From the NCBI RefSeq assembly GCF_022113815.1, contig NZ_SGOM01000002.1, forward strand, positions 124,001 through 188,000: a stretch of 64,000 bases of DNA, written 5' to 3'. The position numbers and the translations under genes were made by a program. This document shows, piece by piece, positions 26,716 through 35,480 of this stretch; within the stretch, counting starts at the first letter, position 1, and every line of letters begins with the position of its first letter. Below the pieces are notes generated by a model. It saw only the letters and a list, made by a program, of their open reading frames with translations. It did not search any database and was not told where the DNA came from. The DNA is from Vibrio cincinnatiensis (GTDB lineage: Bacteria > Pseudomonadota > Gammaproteobacteria > Enterobacterales > Vibrionaceae).

Positions 26716-27648
26716 ATGAAACAAGCAGTAGTAGCAACCGCAATCTTCGCAGCACTCGCTTCTGGCTCAGCGATGGCAGCAACTGTGTATAAAGCAGAGG
26801 GTACAGAACTTAAAGTAGGTGGTCGTGCAGAAGCACGCTTCAATATCTCGGATAATAACGAATCTGATGACTCAACCAAATTTAAGGACAAGTCACGTGC
26901 TCGCTTCAACTTAGTGGGTAAAACCACCATTGCTGATGACCTATATGGTTTTGGTAAGTACGAAGCTGAATTAGATGGCGACGACAATCTGACTAACCGT
27001 TATTTCTTTGCTGGGCTTGGCACTTCTGTCGGTGCATTTTCATACGGAAAACAAGATTCCGCACAAGTCATGCTCACCGATTTCACTGATATCATGGCAA
27101 CCTTTGGTGCCGATGCTGCCGATATCGTCGATGGAAATAAAGACAAACGTGCGAACAACTTCCTGTATAGCGCTCAATTTGATGCACTCTCACTTCAAGC
27201 TAACTACCTAGCGGGTGATGAAAAAGATGCGAATGGTGATGAAAACAGCAGCTTCGGTATCGCGGTAAAATATGACTTTGATATGTTCACACTGGGCGCT
27301 GGTTATGTCGGACAAGATAATGACGACAAACAGTTTAACCTTGCTGCTTCTGTCACCCCCATTGACACTCTTAACTTAGCTGCACTCTTTGTCAAAGGAG
27401 AAAAAGCTTCGGAAGACATCACTGGTTATGAGATTGCCGCTAAATTTAAAGCAAGCAAACAATTAGATTTAGTGGGTGTGTATAACTTCCAAGAGAATGA
27501 TGACACCGATACCGATCTCGCCAAAAACTTTGCTATCGAAGCGGTCTACAAATTTAATGGTCATATTCGTACCTATGCGGGTTACAAATTTGAACAATTA
27601 AAAAACAAGGATGACCAACTACAAGCTGGCGTTCGTTACGATTTCTAA
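26716..27648 (+). CDS. General diffusion porin (OmpU/OmpL-like)
   Basis: The 310-residue outer-membrane protein has a signal peptide (about 1-21, cleaved after AMA), alternating amphipathic strands and a C-terminal phenylalanine (VRYDF), all typical of Gram-negative trimeric porins. The acidic loops (DNNESDDSTKF, DANGDENSS) suggest cation preference. It forms a passive channel for small hydrophilic solutes. TAAGG precedes the ATG. About 270 bp separate it from the divergent FAH gene, leaving room for a long regulated leader, and a strong terminator follows. Confidence 0.92.
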   Translation: MKQAVVATAIFAALASGSAMAATVYKAEGTELKVGGRAEARFNISDNNESDDSTKFKDKSRARFNLVGKTTIADDLYGFGKYEAELDGDDNLTNRYFFAGLGTSVGAFSYGKQDSAQVMLTDFTDIMATFGADAADIVDGNKDKRANNFLYSAQFDALSLQANYLAGDEKDANGDENSSFGIAVKYDFDMFTLGAGYVGQDNDDKQFNLAASVTPIDTLNLAALFVKGEKASEDITGYEIAAKFKASKQLDLVGVYNFQENDDTDTDLAKNFAIEAVYKFNGHIRTYAGYKFEQLKNKDDQLQAGVRYDF

Positions 27649-27680
27649 TTACTCGTATACTCCATAAATACTGTCCTTTT

Positions 27681-27705
27681 GGCCAAGCTTTGCTTGGCCT
27701 TTTTT
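27681..27705 (+). terminator. Strong Rho-independent terminator of the porin gene
   Basis: An 8-bp perfect GC-rich stem (27681-27688 with 27692-27699) with a TTT loop is followed by six T. Confidence 0.92.
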
Positions 27706-27832
27706 GCACCAAAACATTGCATTCTGCCCAATCATTATGCATCCACCCCGTGATATGATTAAAAATAATTTAATAACTGCATGAAAAATAATGCTTTTCA
27801 TACGTGGCATATTCCATGCTTATATTAAAAGC

Positions 27833-27921
27833 CAGATGCAAACCGCGTTTGTGCTTCTTTGAGTGATTAGGCAGAAATCACGCTCTTTTCCTTGGCCTCC
27901 CGCTCTGGGAGGTTTTTTTTT
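27833..27921 (+). ncRNA. Candidate small RNA of about 90 nt
   Basis: No ORF fits here. A promoter-like TTCATA-18-TATATT (27797-27826) is followed by imperfect stem GCAAAC/GTTTGT, a perfect stem GTGATT/AATCAC (27863-27868 with 27876-27881), and a strong intrinsic terminator CCTCCC-GCTCT-GGGAGG with nine T (27896-27921). The terminator is too far from the porin gene, which has its own, so an independent short transcript is the simplest reading. A long U tail suits Hfq binding. I do not recognise the RNA family. Confidence 0.55.
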
Positions 27922-28020
27922 CACTGCAATAAACGCTTATCTCAGCTATCTTCACTCTATTCAAACAACACAGATGCGCAGAGCAATAAAACGTGCCTGC
28001 CCAGATACTGATTTATTGAG

Positions 28021-28632
28021 ATGACGAACATGACAACCCCCATCAATATCACTTTATACCGCTGGGCTGGTCAGTTTGGCCCTTTTAAAGTCACAATACC
28101 TTGTGGTGAATGCACCTTAACGCTCGATATCCTCAAAGATAGCTTCAACCATGAGCTGTCGGGTGTGGAGATTAATCTAGAAACGAAAGATTGGCTCAGT
28201 CATTGGTGGGAACCATTGAGATTCGGTGCTTGGCATGCGCCGATTGTTGTGGTTGAAGGTAAAGTCGTCAGCCAAGGTGAAGCCTTAAATCGTGGTATGC
28301 TTGTTCAAGCAGTGATTCAAGAATGGGGAAAACGCCAACCACTGCAAGGAAACATCGTATTTGGTAAGGCAAATTGTCCTTACTGTCAAAAGGCCCAACA
28401 GGCCTTACATGAAGCCGACATTCCTTTTCAGTACTTTGACGTTGTAAAAGAAAGTGCTGCACTTTATCGAATGATTCCAGAAGTAAAAGCGATCATTGGT
28501 CTAAAAACGCCAGTTACGGTTCCACAAATCTGGCTTGATAGCCAATATATCGGAGGCTACGATGCTTTGACTCATTGGTTAGCCCGTCTCTCCTCTTCAC
28601 CTTCCACAAAGAGTCCGTCACGAAATCCATAA
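28021..28632 (+). CDS. Two-domain glutaredoxin family protein
   Basis: The 203-residue protein has an N-terminal thioredoxin-like half (about 8-100) with an unusual CGEC motif near 28-31. A C-terminal glutaredoxin half follows (about 108-190) with the redox-active CPYC and the cis-proline and glycine signature TVPQIWLDSQYIGGYD. It probably reduces disulfides or glutathione adducts in the cytoplasm; the client is unknown. ATG 28021 has no good ribosome-binding site, and ATG 28030, in frame, is an alternative. It is monocistronic, with a terminator 4 bp after the stop and a probable sRNA upstream. Confidence 0.82.
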   Translation: MTNMTTPINITLYRWAGQFGPFKVTIPCGECTLTLDILKDSFNHELSGVEINLETKDWLSHWWEPLRFGAWHAPIVVVEGKVVSQGEALNRGMLVQAVIQEWGKRQPLQGNIVFGKANCPYCQKAQQALHEADIPFQYFDVVKESAALYRMIPEVKAIIGLKTPVTVPQIWLDSQYIGGYDALTHWLARLSSSPSTKSPSRNP

Positions 28633-28635
28633 AGC

Positions 28636-28665
28636 AAAAGCCCCGAGTGAGTACTCAGGGCTTTT
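28636..28665. terminator. Bidirectional terminator
   Basis: AAAAGCCC and GGGCTTTT flank an inner GAGT/ACTC stem, with T runs usable on both strands. It serves the glutaredoxin gene and the small minus-strand ORF that ends at 28686. Confidence 0.85.
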
Positions 28666-28685
28666 CATATTCCGTTTGGGCAAAA

Positions 28686-28820
28686 TTATTTGCTCATTTT
28701 CTTCCACATGCTTTTGATGAAAGATTTTTTCTTTGGCTTAGCTTTGCCGTAAAGGGCTTCGTGCATCATTTGTTTAGCGATGATTTGGCCCATATAAGCT
28801 GTACCTAAATCGTTACCCAT
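28686..28820 (-). CDS. Small basic protein (44 residues), unknown
   Basis: A short gene with a strong ribosome-binding site (AGGAG, 7 nt before ATG 28820). The product starts MGNDLGTAYMGQIIAKQMM and ends in a lysine-rich tail (KAKPKKKSFIKSMWKKMSK). The first part could form an amphipathic helix, while the tail carries nine lysines in about 20 residues. It has no signal peptide and no strong membrane segment. The downstream bidirectional terminator and AT-rich promoter region support a real gene. It lies just behind an acidic small protein on the same strand. Function unknown. Confidence 0.65.
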   Translation of the reverse strand: MGNDLGTAYMGQIIAKQMMHEALYGKAKPKKKSFIKSMWKKMSK

Positions 28821-28931
28821 GACACTCTCCTACATTTAATATGTAAATTAATTACCAAACAAGGTAACTATATCACATAAATAGGCATAAACAAGACAAA
28901 GATCACATAAATCAAGTTGTTTTATTACAGT

Positions 28932-29282
28932 TTAATTTCGTTTTGGTTGCTGGTAGGTTTTCCCTGCCGCTTGATAGGTTTCTTTCGTCTTAACGGAAAA
29001 CTGTGAATCGAAAAACCAAGCAACAAACTTAATAACATCTTCACCTTCATTCATCACGTGTTCAAAAAACTCTTGCTCTTCCCCTTTTTCATCATTTTCT
29101 TGTGTCACATGATAGATACGTTTTTCTCCATCAACCTCTGCCAAAGTAAACTGCCCAGTTAAAGCCTGTGCAGCTTCAGCAATATCGGTGTCTTCATTCG
29201 TTTTTAACATGTCCAAAGCTTGTGGCAAGTTTGGCTGTTGACACAGGCTTTTGACCAAAGCCTCAAATTGATTTTGCTGCAT
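28932..29282 (-). CDS. Acidic hypothetical protein
   Basis: I do not recognise a named family. ATG 29282 is preferred: GGGGGA precedes it, while the longest frame starts at TTG 29294. The 116-residue product is acidic and soluble, with a helical N-terminus (QNQFEALVKSLCQQPNLPQALDMLK), a central acidic stretch (ENDEKGEEQEFFEHV) and an aromatic segment VIKFVAWFFDSQFSVK. It has no signal peptide or membrane segment. The gene for the small basic protein follows 111 bp downstream on the same strand; opposite charges make an interaction conceivable, but nothing shows it. Confidence 0.7.
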   Translation of the reverse strand: MQQNQFEALVKSLCQQPNLPQALDMLKTNEDTDIAEAAQALTGQFTLAEVDGEKRIYHVTQENDEKGEEQEFFEHVMNEGEDVIKFVAWFFDSQFSVKTKETYQAAGKTYQQPKRN

Positions 29283-29548
29283 AATTTCCCCCAATATGAT
29301 TTAAGAGGAGAATTATATACTTAACCGCAGCAAGGTACAGAATTCAAACGTTCAAGCGACGATCCTGCATTCGATTACCCCCTCATTCATAGCAAAAGGA
29401 AAAGGAATTACATCCAAAGTAGTAGCGCCACGCAGTGGAAAAGCCATGCATCTTCATCCATAGTTTCTCTATGCATATTACAACTCATGCTGTCGAATCA
29501 CGCTAAAAACCGGATCCTTTTCCTTTAAATAATTAATGTGAGCAGGCT

Positions 29549-31384
29549 ATGACAACCATCAGTACTTTGGCTAGGGATACAGTCAGTTTGGCAACAGTCA
29601 ATGAATTACTGTTACTTGACGGTCAATCCCTCTACGAACAATCGGTATCAATTTTACATACACACTTTCAGACGCAGACCACTCAATTACTTGAGATCGA
29701 CAAATTAAGCTACAAAGCGCTTTCTCTTGCCTATGCGGGGGATCAGCCAGAAGCAAATCATTCCTATCCAATAAAGGGAAGCATTTTCGAACACATCACA
29801 CGCTCAAAGCTGGAGTTCTCACTAGTCACTGAGCACGTAGAACCTCTCTTTCTACAAAGCCCTCTTCTTACTCAAAATATGCAAGCGTATGTAGGGCTCC
29901 CCATAAAAACCAAAACAGGTGAAGTACTTGGCTTATTATTGTCGACTTTTTCTCACCCCATCGAACATAACGATCCCGCTATCGAATACCACCGCATTAT
30001 TGCTCGGCTATTGACCCACAGTTTACGGAATAAATGGCTAAGTGATCGCTCGGAAAGTTTAATTCAGCAGCTCAGTTATGAAGTATCTCATGATAACCTG
30101 ACTCACCTTCTTAACCGCAACTGCTTATCCGATAAGCTCGACTACTTAATAGAGAATAACCACCAATCTTTTACTCTGGCCTATCTCGATATTGACAACT
30201 TTAAAGCCGTTAATGATCTCTTTGGCCATTATATTGGTGACCAAATCATCAAATATGTCGCCAATACTCTCTTTCAGTGTGTATATAATGAAAATTTAAT
30301 TTTCCGGGTTGCGGGGGACGAATTTGCTTTTATTACCTTTTCCAATGATCCATTAAAAATGTGTCGAATGATCTTAGAAAGATTGGAACCGGGGTATCGA
30401 GACTCCAACCACCATATCAAGGTCGGCTTAAGTATTGGCCTTGCAAAAAAAAGTGTGACCATCAACAGTTCTGATCAGCTAATGCTCAATGCTAGCTTGG
30501 CACTCAAAGAGTGTAAAACACAGCATAACCAACCGATTCGTTGTTACGATACACATCTTAGCCATGACTATCATCGGCGAACACAAATGATTAATGCCTT
30601 ACGTCTAGAGTTAGATAAGCCACTGGAGAGAGCACATGAACTGTCCGTTAATGTACAGCCCATTGTTCAGCGTCATGAGCCTGCATGGCACTATTTCGAA
30701 GTGTTGGCTCGTTGGGAAAACCCACAACTTGGCATGATTTCTCCAGTCGAATTTATTGAAGTAGCAGAACAGTCAGGGTTAATTATGGAGCTTGGAGAAC
30801 GAATTGTGGAACTGGCCTGCCAAGCGAAAAGGGTATTGGAGCAATCTCTTAATACCAAAGTGCAACTTGCCATTAACTGTTCCGCCCATGAAATTACCCA
30901 CTCCTCCCATTATTTAAGCCACTTAATGGCAGTGATAGAGCGCTACCAATACCCCCCCAATGAATTTACCATTGAACTCACAGAGACCGTGTTACTGTCT
31001 AAAACCACGGAAGTTACCCAGATCCTCAATCAACTACGGGAATTAGGATTTAAAGTAGCATTAGATGACTTTGGAACGGGCTATTCTAGCTTAAATTATA
31101 TTCACAGCTACCCAATTGATTGTATAAAGATAGATGCGACATTCATTCGCAACATGTTATGTAACGAGACATCTGAACGCGTAGTGTGGTTGATTATTCA
31201 GTTGGCCAAACAGCTGAGTGTCGATTTGATTGCGGAAGGGGTCGAGAGCCAACAAGCACTGGATAAATTATATGCCATGGGGTGTGAAAAAATTCAAGGT
31301 TACTATTTCGCTAAACCAACCCTACCCGCACAAATATTGCAGCAGTGGAAAAGCTGGCAAGCAGAGCATCCGTCAAAGGATTAG
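29549..31384 (+). CDS. GAF-like / GGDEF / EAL cyclic-di-GMP protein
   Basis: The 611-residue cytoplasmic protein has a GAF-like sensor (about 15-165), a GGDEF domain (about 175-340) whose signature is AGDEF (near 255-259), and an EAL domain (about 360-605). Phosphodiesterase residues are intact: FEVLARW, INCS, ELTET, LDDFGTG, IKIDA and AEGVES. No RxxD inhibitory site stands before AGDEF. The first-position alanine is less common and may lower cyclase activity, so net phosphodiesterase activity is likely. The neighbours (M23 peptidase, CBM48 protein, SulP) recall the V. cholerae VCA0080-VCA0077 order (from memory). GAGCAGG precedes the ATG. Confidence 0.88.
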   Translation: MTTISTLARDTVSLATVNELLLLDGQSLYEQSVSILHTHFQTQTTQLLEIDKLSYKALSLAYAGDQPEANHSYPIKGSIFEHITRSKLEFSLVTEHVEPLFLQSPLLTQNMQAYVGLPIKTKTGEVLGLLLSTFSHPIEHNDPAIEYHRIIARLLTHSLRNKWLSDRSESLIQQLSYEVSHDNLTHLLNRNCLSDKLDYLIENNHQSFTLAYLDIDNFKAVNDLFGHYIGDQIIKYVANTLFQCVYNENLIFRVAGDEFAFITFSNDPLKMCRMILERLEPGYRDSNHHIKVGLSIGLAKKSVTINSSDQLMLNASLALKECKTQHNQPIRCYDTHLSHDYHRRTQMINALRLELDKPLERAHELSVNVQPIVQRHEPAWHYFEVLARWENPQLGMISPVEFIEVAEQSGLIMELGERIVELACQAKRVLEQSLNTKVQLAINCSAHEITHSSHYLSHLMAVIERYQYPPNEFTIELTETVLLSKTTEVTQILNQLRELGFKVALDDFGTGYSSLNYIHSYPIDCIKIDATFIRNMLCNETSERVVWLIIQLAKQLSVDLIAEGVESQQALDKLYAMGCEKIQGYYFAKPTLPAQILQQWKSWQAEHPSKD

Positions 31385-31407
31385 CGATATCTGCTTGCCG
31401 AGAGGCA

Positions 31408-32724
31408 CTAACCTTCTGAGTCCGTATCTGCAGTGTTAGCGGCTAATAAACGGTCTTGTTGTGCAAGAAGCCGATCTAATTCATTACGTCGAGCAATAAA
31501 TTGTGCCATCTCTTGTTTTGGTACAGAATTCGCCATTGGAATATTGGCCGTCATCGGATTCACCGGGCGACCGCGCACAATCAGTTCATAGTGAATATGG
31601 GGGCCAGTGACTCTTCCTGTTGCGCCAGATAAGCCAATTCGCTGTCCACGCGTCACTTTTTGCCCTTTACGTACCAGTATTTTATTAAGATGCAGATAAC
31701 GGGTCATGTACGTACTACCATGTTGGATCGCAACGTAATTACCCGCATAAGGGTGGTTACGTGTCATAACGACCACACCATCCCCCGTAGAAACGACTGG
31801 TGTACCCGTTGGAGCAGCAAAGTCTGTTCCGTTATGAGGTGAAACTCGCCCAGTAACGGGGTGACGGCGATTGGGGTCAAAACCTGATGACATTCGCCAC
31901 TGACTTGTCGTGGGGTATCGTTGGAAAGCGCGCTGTAAGCTCTCACCATTTTTATCGTAATACTGGCCATCTTTATATAAATAGGCCGAAATTTCGCTAC
32001 CACGGTTGTAAATTTTAACCGCTTGAATTTCTTTATTACCCGTCAGTTGATCTCCGACAAATTGACGCGACAATACGACTTCAAAACGATCCCCCGAGCG
32101 AAGATCACGCCCAAAGTTAATTTTGTCTTTCAATAGACTGACTATCTGATCAATATCGGCACTTCCTAACCCTAATTGATTTGCCGACTGTGAAAAACTG
32201 CCTTGAATCTCACCAATCATCGCCAATTCTTTCCAGCGGCCCGGTACGTTAACCTCTTTAAATTCGTAGCTACCATCATCCAAGCGGGAATAAACGGCCC
32301 CTTCAACTAAACTGAATTTCAACTCCATTTTAGCTAATGTTTGCCCGTCTGCCGATTTCCAAAATCGCAGTGTATTACCCGGTTTTAATGTATCTAGGGC
32401 CAGATAGTTTAAGTCTGTTTCCATGATTTTCATCAGTTCTTGATAACGAAAACCAAGCTGATTAAAAATAGAGCTTAAATTATCACCGGGTTTGATCTCA
32501 TACTCATAGTCAGGATAAGAGACTTTCTTAGTTTCAGCCGTGTCAGACAAAATTGACTCGACAATCTGAGATTCAGTAATGGTTAAATCGATTTTTCTTG
32601 AGTAGGGCTGGTGACTCAAAGACGAAGACACTGCCGCAATTGCCAGTAGAGGCAAACCTATAATGGAAGCTTTCTTACCTTTAGAAAGCTCCGAAAATCG
32701 AAAAAAAAGAGACTTTGGTAACAC
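31408..32724 (-). CDS. M23 peptidoglycan endopeptidase (MepM/ShyA type)
   Basis: The 438-residue protein has a membrane anchor or signal at about 18-36, a LysM-like domain (EIKPGDNLSSIFNQLG, about 75-90), an intermediate domain, and a LytM/M23 domain near 280-400. Zinc ligands are the His and Asp of HNGTDFA and the HIHYE pair. These enzymes cut D-Ala-meso-DAP cross-links to allow wall growth; Vibrio ShyA is the closest known example. The start is GTG 32724 with only a weak GGG upstream, which is uncertain. It converges on the GGDEF/EAL gene with 23 bp between stops. Confidence 0.9.
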   Translation of the reverse strand: MLPKSLFFRFSELSKGKKASIIGLPLLAIAAVSSSLSHQPYSRKIDLTITESQIVESILSDTAETKKVSYPDYEYEIKPGDNLSSIFNQLGFRYQELMKIMETDLNYLALDTLKPGNTLRFWKSADGQTLAKMELKFSLVEGAVYSRLDDGSYEFKEVNVPGRWKELAMIGEIQGSFSQSANQLGLGSADIDQIVSLLKDKINFGRDLRSGDRFEVVLSRQFVGDQLTGNKEIQAVKIYNRGSEISAYLYKDGQYYDKNGESLQRAFQRYPTTSQWRMSSGFDPNRRHPVTGRVSPHNGTDFAAPTGTPVVSTGDGVVVMTRNHPYAGNYVAIQHGSTYMTRYLHLNKILVRKGQKVTRGQRIGLSGATGRVTGPHIHYELIVRGRPVNPMTANIPMANSVPKQEMAQFIARRNELDRLLAQQDRLLAANTADTDSEG

Positions 32725-32832
32725 AATTAACCCGTAGATACTGTTAAAAGAGACAAAAGGGTAAAACTTTCTTGCTTAAAAGTCACCTTTTGAGCAAAAA
32801 ACAACCCATATTTGACAAACGTATCAAGAAGA

Positions 32833-33132
32833 TTACTGAGCCGTCAGCAGCATACAATTATCATCACCAAACTGGTTAGCCACATAACCATCCGCTTGGG
32901 AATCATTCATCCATTGTTGCTCATTCAGTAAGTAACGATACTGAAACTTAGCATCTTTAGGTAAACGAACCTTAAACTTGTAGATATTCGATTTGGCGAC
33001 CTTCTTCATCGGTTGTGGTTGCCAATCTAAAAAATCAGCCACAAGAGCAACACTGGTGGTCTCTTTTGGAACTTCCACCTCAAACGTCACCTCAACTTCA
33101 TTTTTTGTTTTAAAAAAACGTTTACTAATCAT
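32833..33132 (-). CDS. Free-standing glycogen-binding (CBM48/AMPK-type) protein
   Basis: This 99-residue protein consists of one early-set/CBM48 domain: VTFEVEVPKETTSVALVADFLDW, a lysine-rich loop, then YKFKVRLPKDAKFQYRYLLNEQQWMNDSQADGYVAN (given in part), with the aromatic residues that stack on glucans. Such domains usually sit on branching enzymes or AMP kinase; here it is alone with no catalytic part. It may target partners to glycogen or tune glycogen metabolism. ATG 33132 has AAGGGAG 6 nt upstream; a longer TTG start is rejected. It lies upstream of the endopeptidase on the same strand. Confidence 0.82.
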   Translation of the reverse strand: MISKRFFKTKNEVEVTFEVEVPKETTSVALVADFLDWQPQPMKKVAKSNIYKFKVRLPKDAKFQYRYLLNEQQWMNDSQADGYVANQFGDDNCMLLTAQ

Positions 33133-33476
33133 AACCAACTCCCTTTATGTATCCATTTTGTTCAATTCGGCGGATTATAAGCATACTTACGCACATGCTC
33201 AATATGGAATCATCGTATTTATCCTTTCCCTCTAGTGAGAGAAATAATAGTGTTCCATCTCATTCAGCAGCTCAATTTTTATCCATTATTTACTGCTAAT
33301 ATCCCATTATGGTCAGACAAAATAAGATTGTTATGATCTATCTCAGATAGCCAGTAAATAATCATATTCAACCAGATTAAGCCCCGCCCTGTTTGGGCGC
33401 TCCCTTTACAGAGATAAAAATGAGCGTAGAATTCCCAGCGTCCTTTATTCCCCTATATTTATTAAGGTGATCATGC
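33133..33476. other. Divergent promoter region, CBM48 gene / SulP gene
   Basis: It holds a short hairpin CGCCC-TGTTT-GGGCG (33385-33399) and a 16-codon ORF (33420-33470) leading into the SulP gene. No clear operator is seen. Confidence 0.4.
33420..33470 (+). CDS. Possible 16-residue leader peptide before SulP gene
   Basis: ATG 33420 opens a short frame (MSVEFPASFIPLYLLR) preceded by AGAGA. Its last codons contain the AAGGTGA ribosome-binding site of the SulP gene, 6 nt before ATG 33477. Translating it would open or cover that site. It may equally be a chance ORF. Confidence 0.25.
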   Translation: MSVEFPASFIPLYLLR

Positions 33477-35129
33477 ATGTTTGCCATTTATGAGTCTTAT
33501 AAAGCGGGTTTACTCAGACCCAATCAGTGGGTCAAAAATATTACCGCTGGTATAATTGTTGGTGTTGTTGCTTTACCTTTAGCCATGGCTTTTGCGATCG
33601 CTTCTGGCGTTAAACCCGAGCAAGGGATTTATACAGCCATCATTGCGGGGATCATCGTTTCATTGTTTGGTGGCTCTCGGGTACAGATTGCTGGGCCAAC
33701 CGGAGCATTCATCGTTATTTTAGCCGGTATCGTTGCTGAATATGGTATCGCTGGGCTACAAATCGCTACTATGATGGCCGGAGTTATTCTGCTGATTCTT
33801 GGTATCGCCAAGCTCGGCAGTATTATTCGTTATATTCCAAGCCCAGTAATTGTTGGTTTTACCAGTGGTATTGGTGTCATTATTTGGGTTGGTCAGTGGC
33901 AAGAATTTTTTGGGTTGCCCGCAATTAGCGGTGATCACTTCCACCAAAAGTTAATCGCCATTTTTTATGCCTTCCCTCAATTAGATCTGACCACGACTCT
34001 ACTTGGCTTATTCTCGCTCGCGCTGGTTGTTTTTGGTCCAAAAATTCCAAAGCTTGCTAAAGTTCCAGGTCCATTGCTAGCACTACTGGTCGTCACCAGC
34101 CTGCAGTATATTATTGGTTTTGAGGGCGTTCGCACCATCGGTTCTGCCTTTGGGGGCATCCCTCAAGGGTTACCTGAGCTGGCAATTCCTCAAGTCAGTT
34201 TTTCACAAATCCTACAATTGATAGGCCCAGCCTTTGCGATTGCGATGCTAGGAGCAATTGAATCACTCTTATCTGCCGTTGTTGCAGATGGTATGTCAGG
34301 CACGAAGCATAATTCAAATCAAGAGCTTGTTGGCCAAGGGGTAGCCAATATTGTAGCCCCACTGTTTGGGGGTATTGCAGCAACAGGAGCCATTGCACGT
34401 ACTGCCACCAATATTCGTAACGGGGGGAATAGCCCCATTTCCGGTATTATCCATGCACTGACGCTGGTAATCATTTTACTGGCATTAGCCCCCCTTGCCG
34501 TCAATATTCCTTTAGCAGCTTTGAGCGCCATTTTATTTGTCGTCGCTTGGAATATGAGTGAAGCCCCCCATTTTATTAAGCTGATCAAACGAGCACCAAA
34601 AGCCGATGTCGTCATCTTACTGATCACATTTGGGTTAACGGTGTTTGCAGACCTTGTGGTTGCAGTCAATATTGGGGTAATCATTGCCACCTTACATTTT
34701 GTGAAACGAATGGCGGCCAGTGTTGAAGTCAAAGCCAGTACCCCGCGTGAACTCAATTATGAGCTACAACATCACGGAATTTCTGAGCTTCCTAGAGAGA
34801 TTGCCGTTTACGCATTAGAAGGTCCTTTCTTCTTTGCGGCTGCAGAAAACTTTGAACAAGTGATGAGCAGTATTCAAGAGACTCCAGAAATCTTAATTAT
34901 TCGTCTAAAATGGGTACCGTTTATGGATATAACGGCACTACAAACATTAGAAGACATGGTTCACCACTTCCATCGAAAACAAGTTAAGGTGCTAATTTCC
35001 GGTGCGAATTCTAGGGTTGCGCTTAAACTTCGCCGTGCAGGTATTATTCAATTGGTGGGGGAAGAACACTTCTTCTCAGAATTTGATGATGCGTTGAGCG
35101 CAAGCTTGGCAGATATTAAAGCCCAGTAA
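33477..35129 (+). CDS. SulP-family anion transporter with STAS domain
   Basis: The 550-residue inner-membrane protein has about 10-14 membrane segments (residues 1-400) and a cytoplasmic STAS domain (about 430-545). It begins with the SulP signature (IVGVVALPLAMAFAIASGVKPEQGIYTAIIAG, given in part) and carries GSRVQIAGPTGAF near 65-78. SulP members carry sulfate, bicarbonate or dicarboxylates, usually with H+ or Na+; the substrate is not decided. It differs clearly from the second SulP protein at 42239, so this is not a recent duplication. AAGGTGA precedes the ATG; a strong terminator follows. Confidence 0.9.
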   Translation: MFAIYESYKAGLLRPNQWVKNITAGIIVGVVALPLAMAFAIASGVKPEQGIYTAIIAGIIVSLFGGSRVQIAGPTGAFIVILAGIVAEYGIAGLQIATMMAGVILLILGIAKLGSIIRYIPSPVIVGFTSGIGVIIWVGQWQEFFGLPAISGDHFHQKLIAIFYAFPQLDLTTTLLGLFSLALVVFGPKIPKLAKVPGPLLALLVVTSLQYIIGFEGVRTIGSAFGGIPQGLPELAIPQVSFSQILQLIGPAFAIAMLGAIESLLSAVVADGMSGTKHNSNQELVGQGVANIVAPLFGGIAATGAIARTATNIRNGGNSPISGIIHALTLVIILLALAPLAVNIPLAALSAILFVVAWNMSEAPHFIKLIKRAPKADVVILLITFGLTVFADLVVAVNIGVIIATLHFVKRMAASVEVKASTPRELNYELQHHGISELPREIAVYALEGPFFFAAAENFEQVMSSIQETPEILIIRLKWVPFMDITALQTLEDMVHHFHRKQVKVLISGANSRVALKLRRAGIIQLVGEEHFFSEFDDALSASLADIKAQ

Positions 35130-35160
35130 AAAGCCGCCATTTATCTACACAAATTTCATC

Positions 35161-35191
35161 GCCCTTAACCTACCGAGTTAAGGGCTTTTTT
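35161..35191 (+). terminator. Rho-independent terminator of the SulP gene
   Basis: A 9-bp perfect stem (35161-35169 with 35177-35185) is followed by six T. Confidence 0.9.
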
Positions 35192-35480
35192 ATATGCACG
35201 CTTGTCACTTCACCAAGAGAATGGCCCGAGATCAGCAAAGAGCCACTTCTAGCATGATAAAAGAGCAGGAAAGGGCTTAAACACCCTCTTAATTATTGAA
35301 ACAATAACAAAACAAACCACCATTTAATTTCAATATAACAGTGCAAATAATTGAATATTTAACTCAATTAGATGAATAGTATTGCAAACATATCCAAAGG
35401 CAGATATTCTGATCGCCAAGGCAATGGTCACCATATTGAATAAAAATATCTGACCAATGCCTTTCGTTTATGAGTAAAGC
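35192..35480. other. Intergenic region before the YjiH-family gene
   Basis: AT-rich. It carries a loosely spaced 8-bp inverted repeat CAGATATT (35401-35408) and AATATCTG (35445-35452) close to the YjiH-family start, which could be an operator. Nothing else is recognisable. Confidence 0.35.

Noticed and set aside
34319..34756. 145-residue minus-strand ORF inside the SulP gene, and similar long antisense frames at 35675 and 6625
   Set aside because: They lie fully opposite well-supported membrane-protein genes, lack ribosome-binding sites and reflect codon bias of the real gene.
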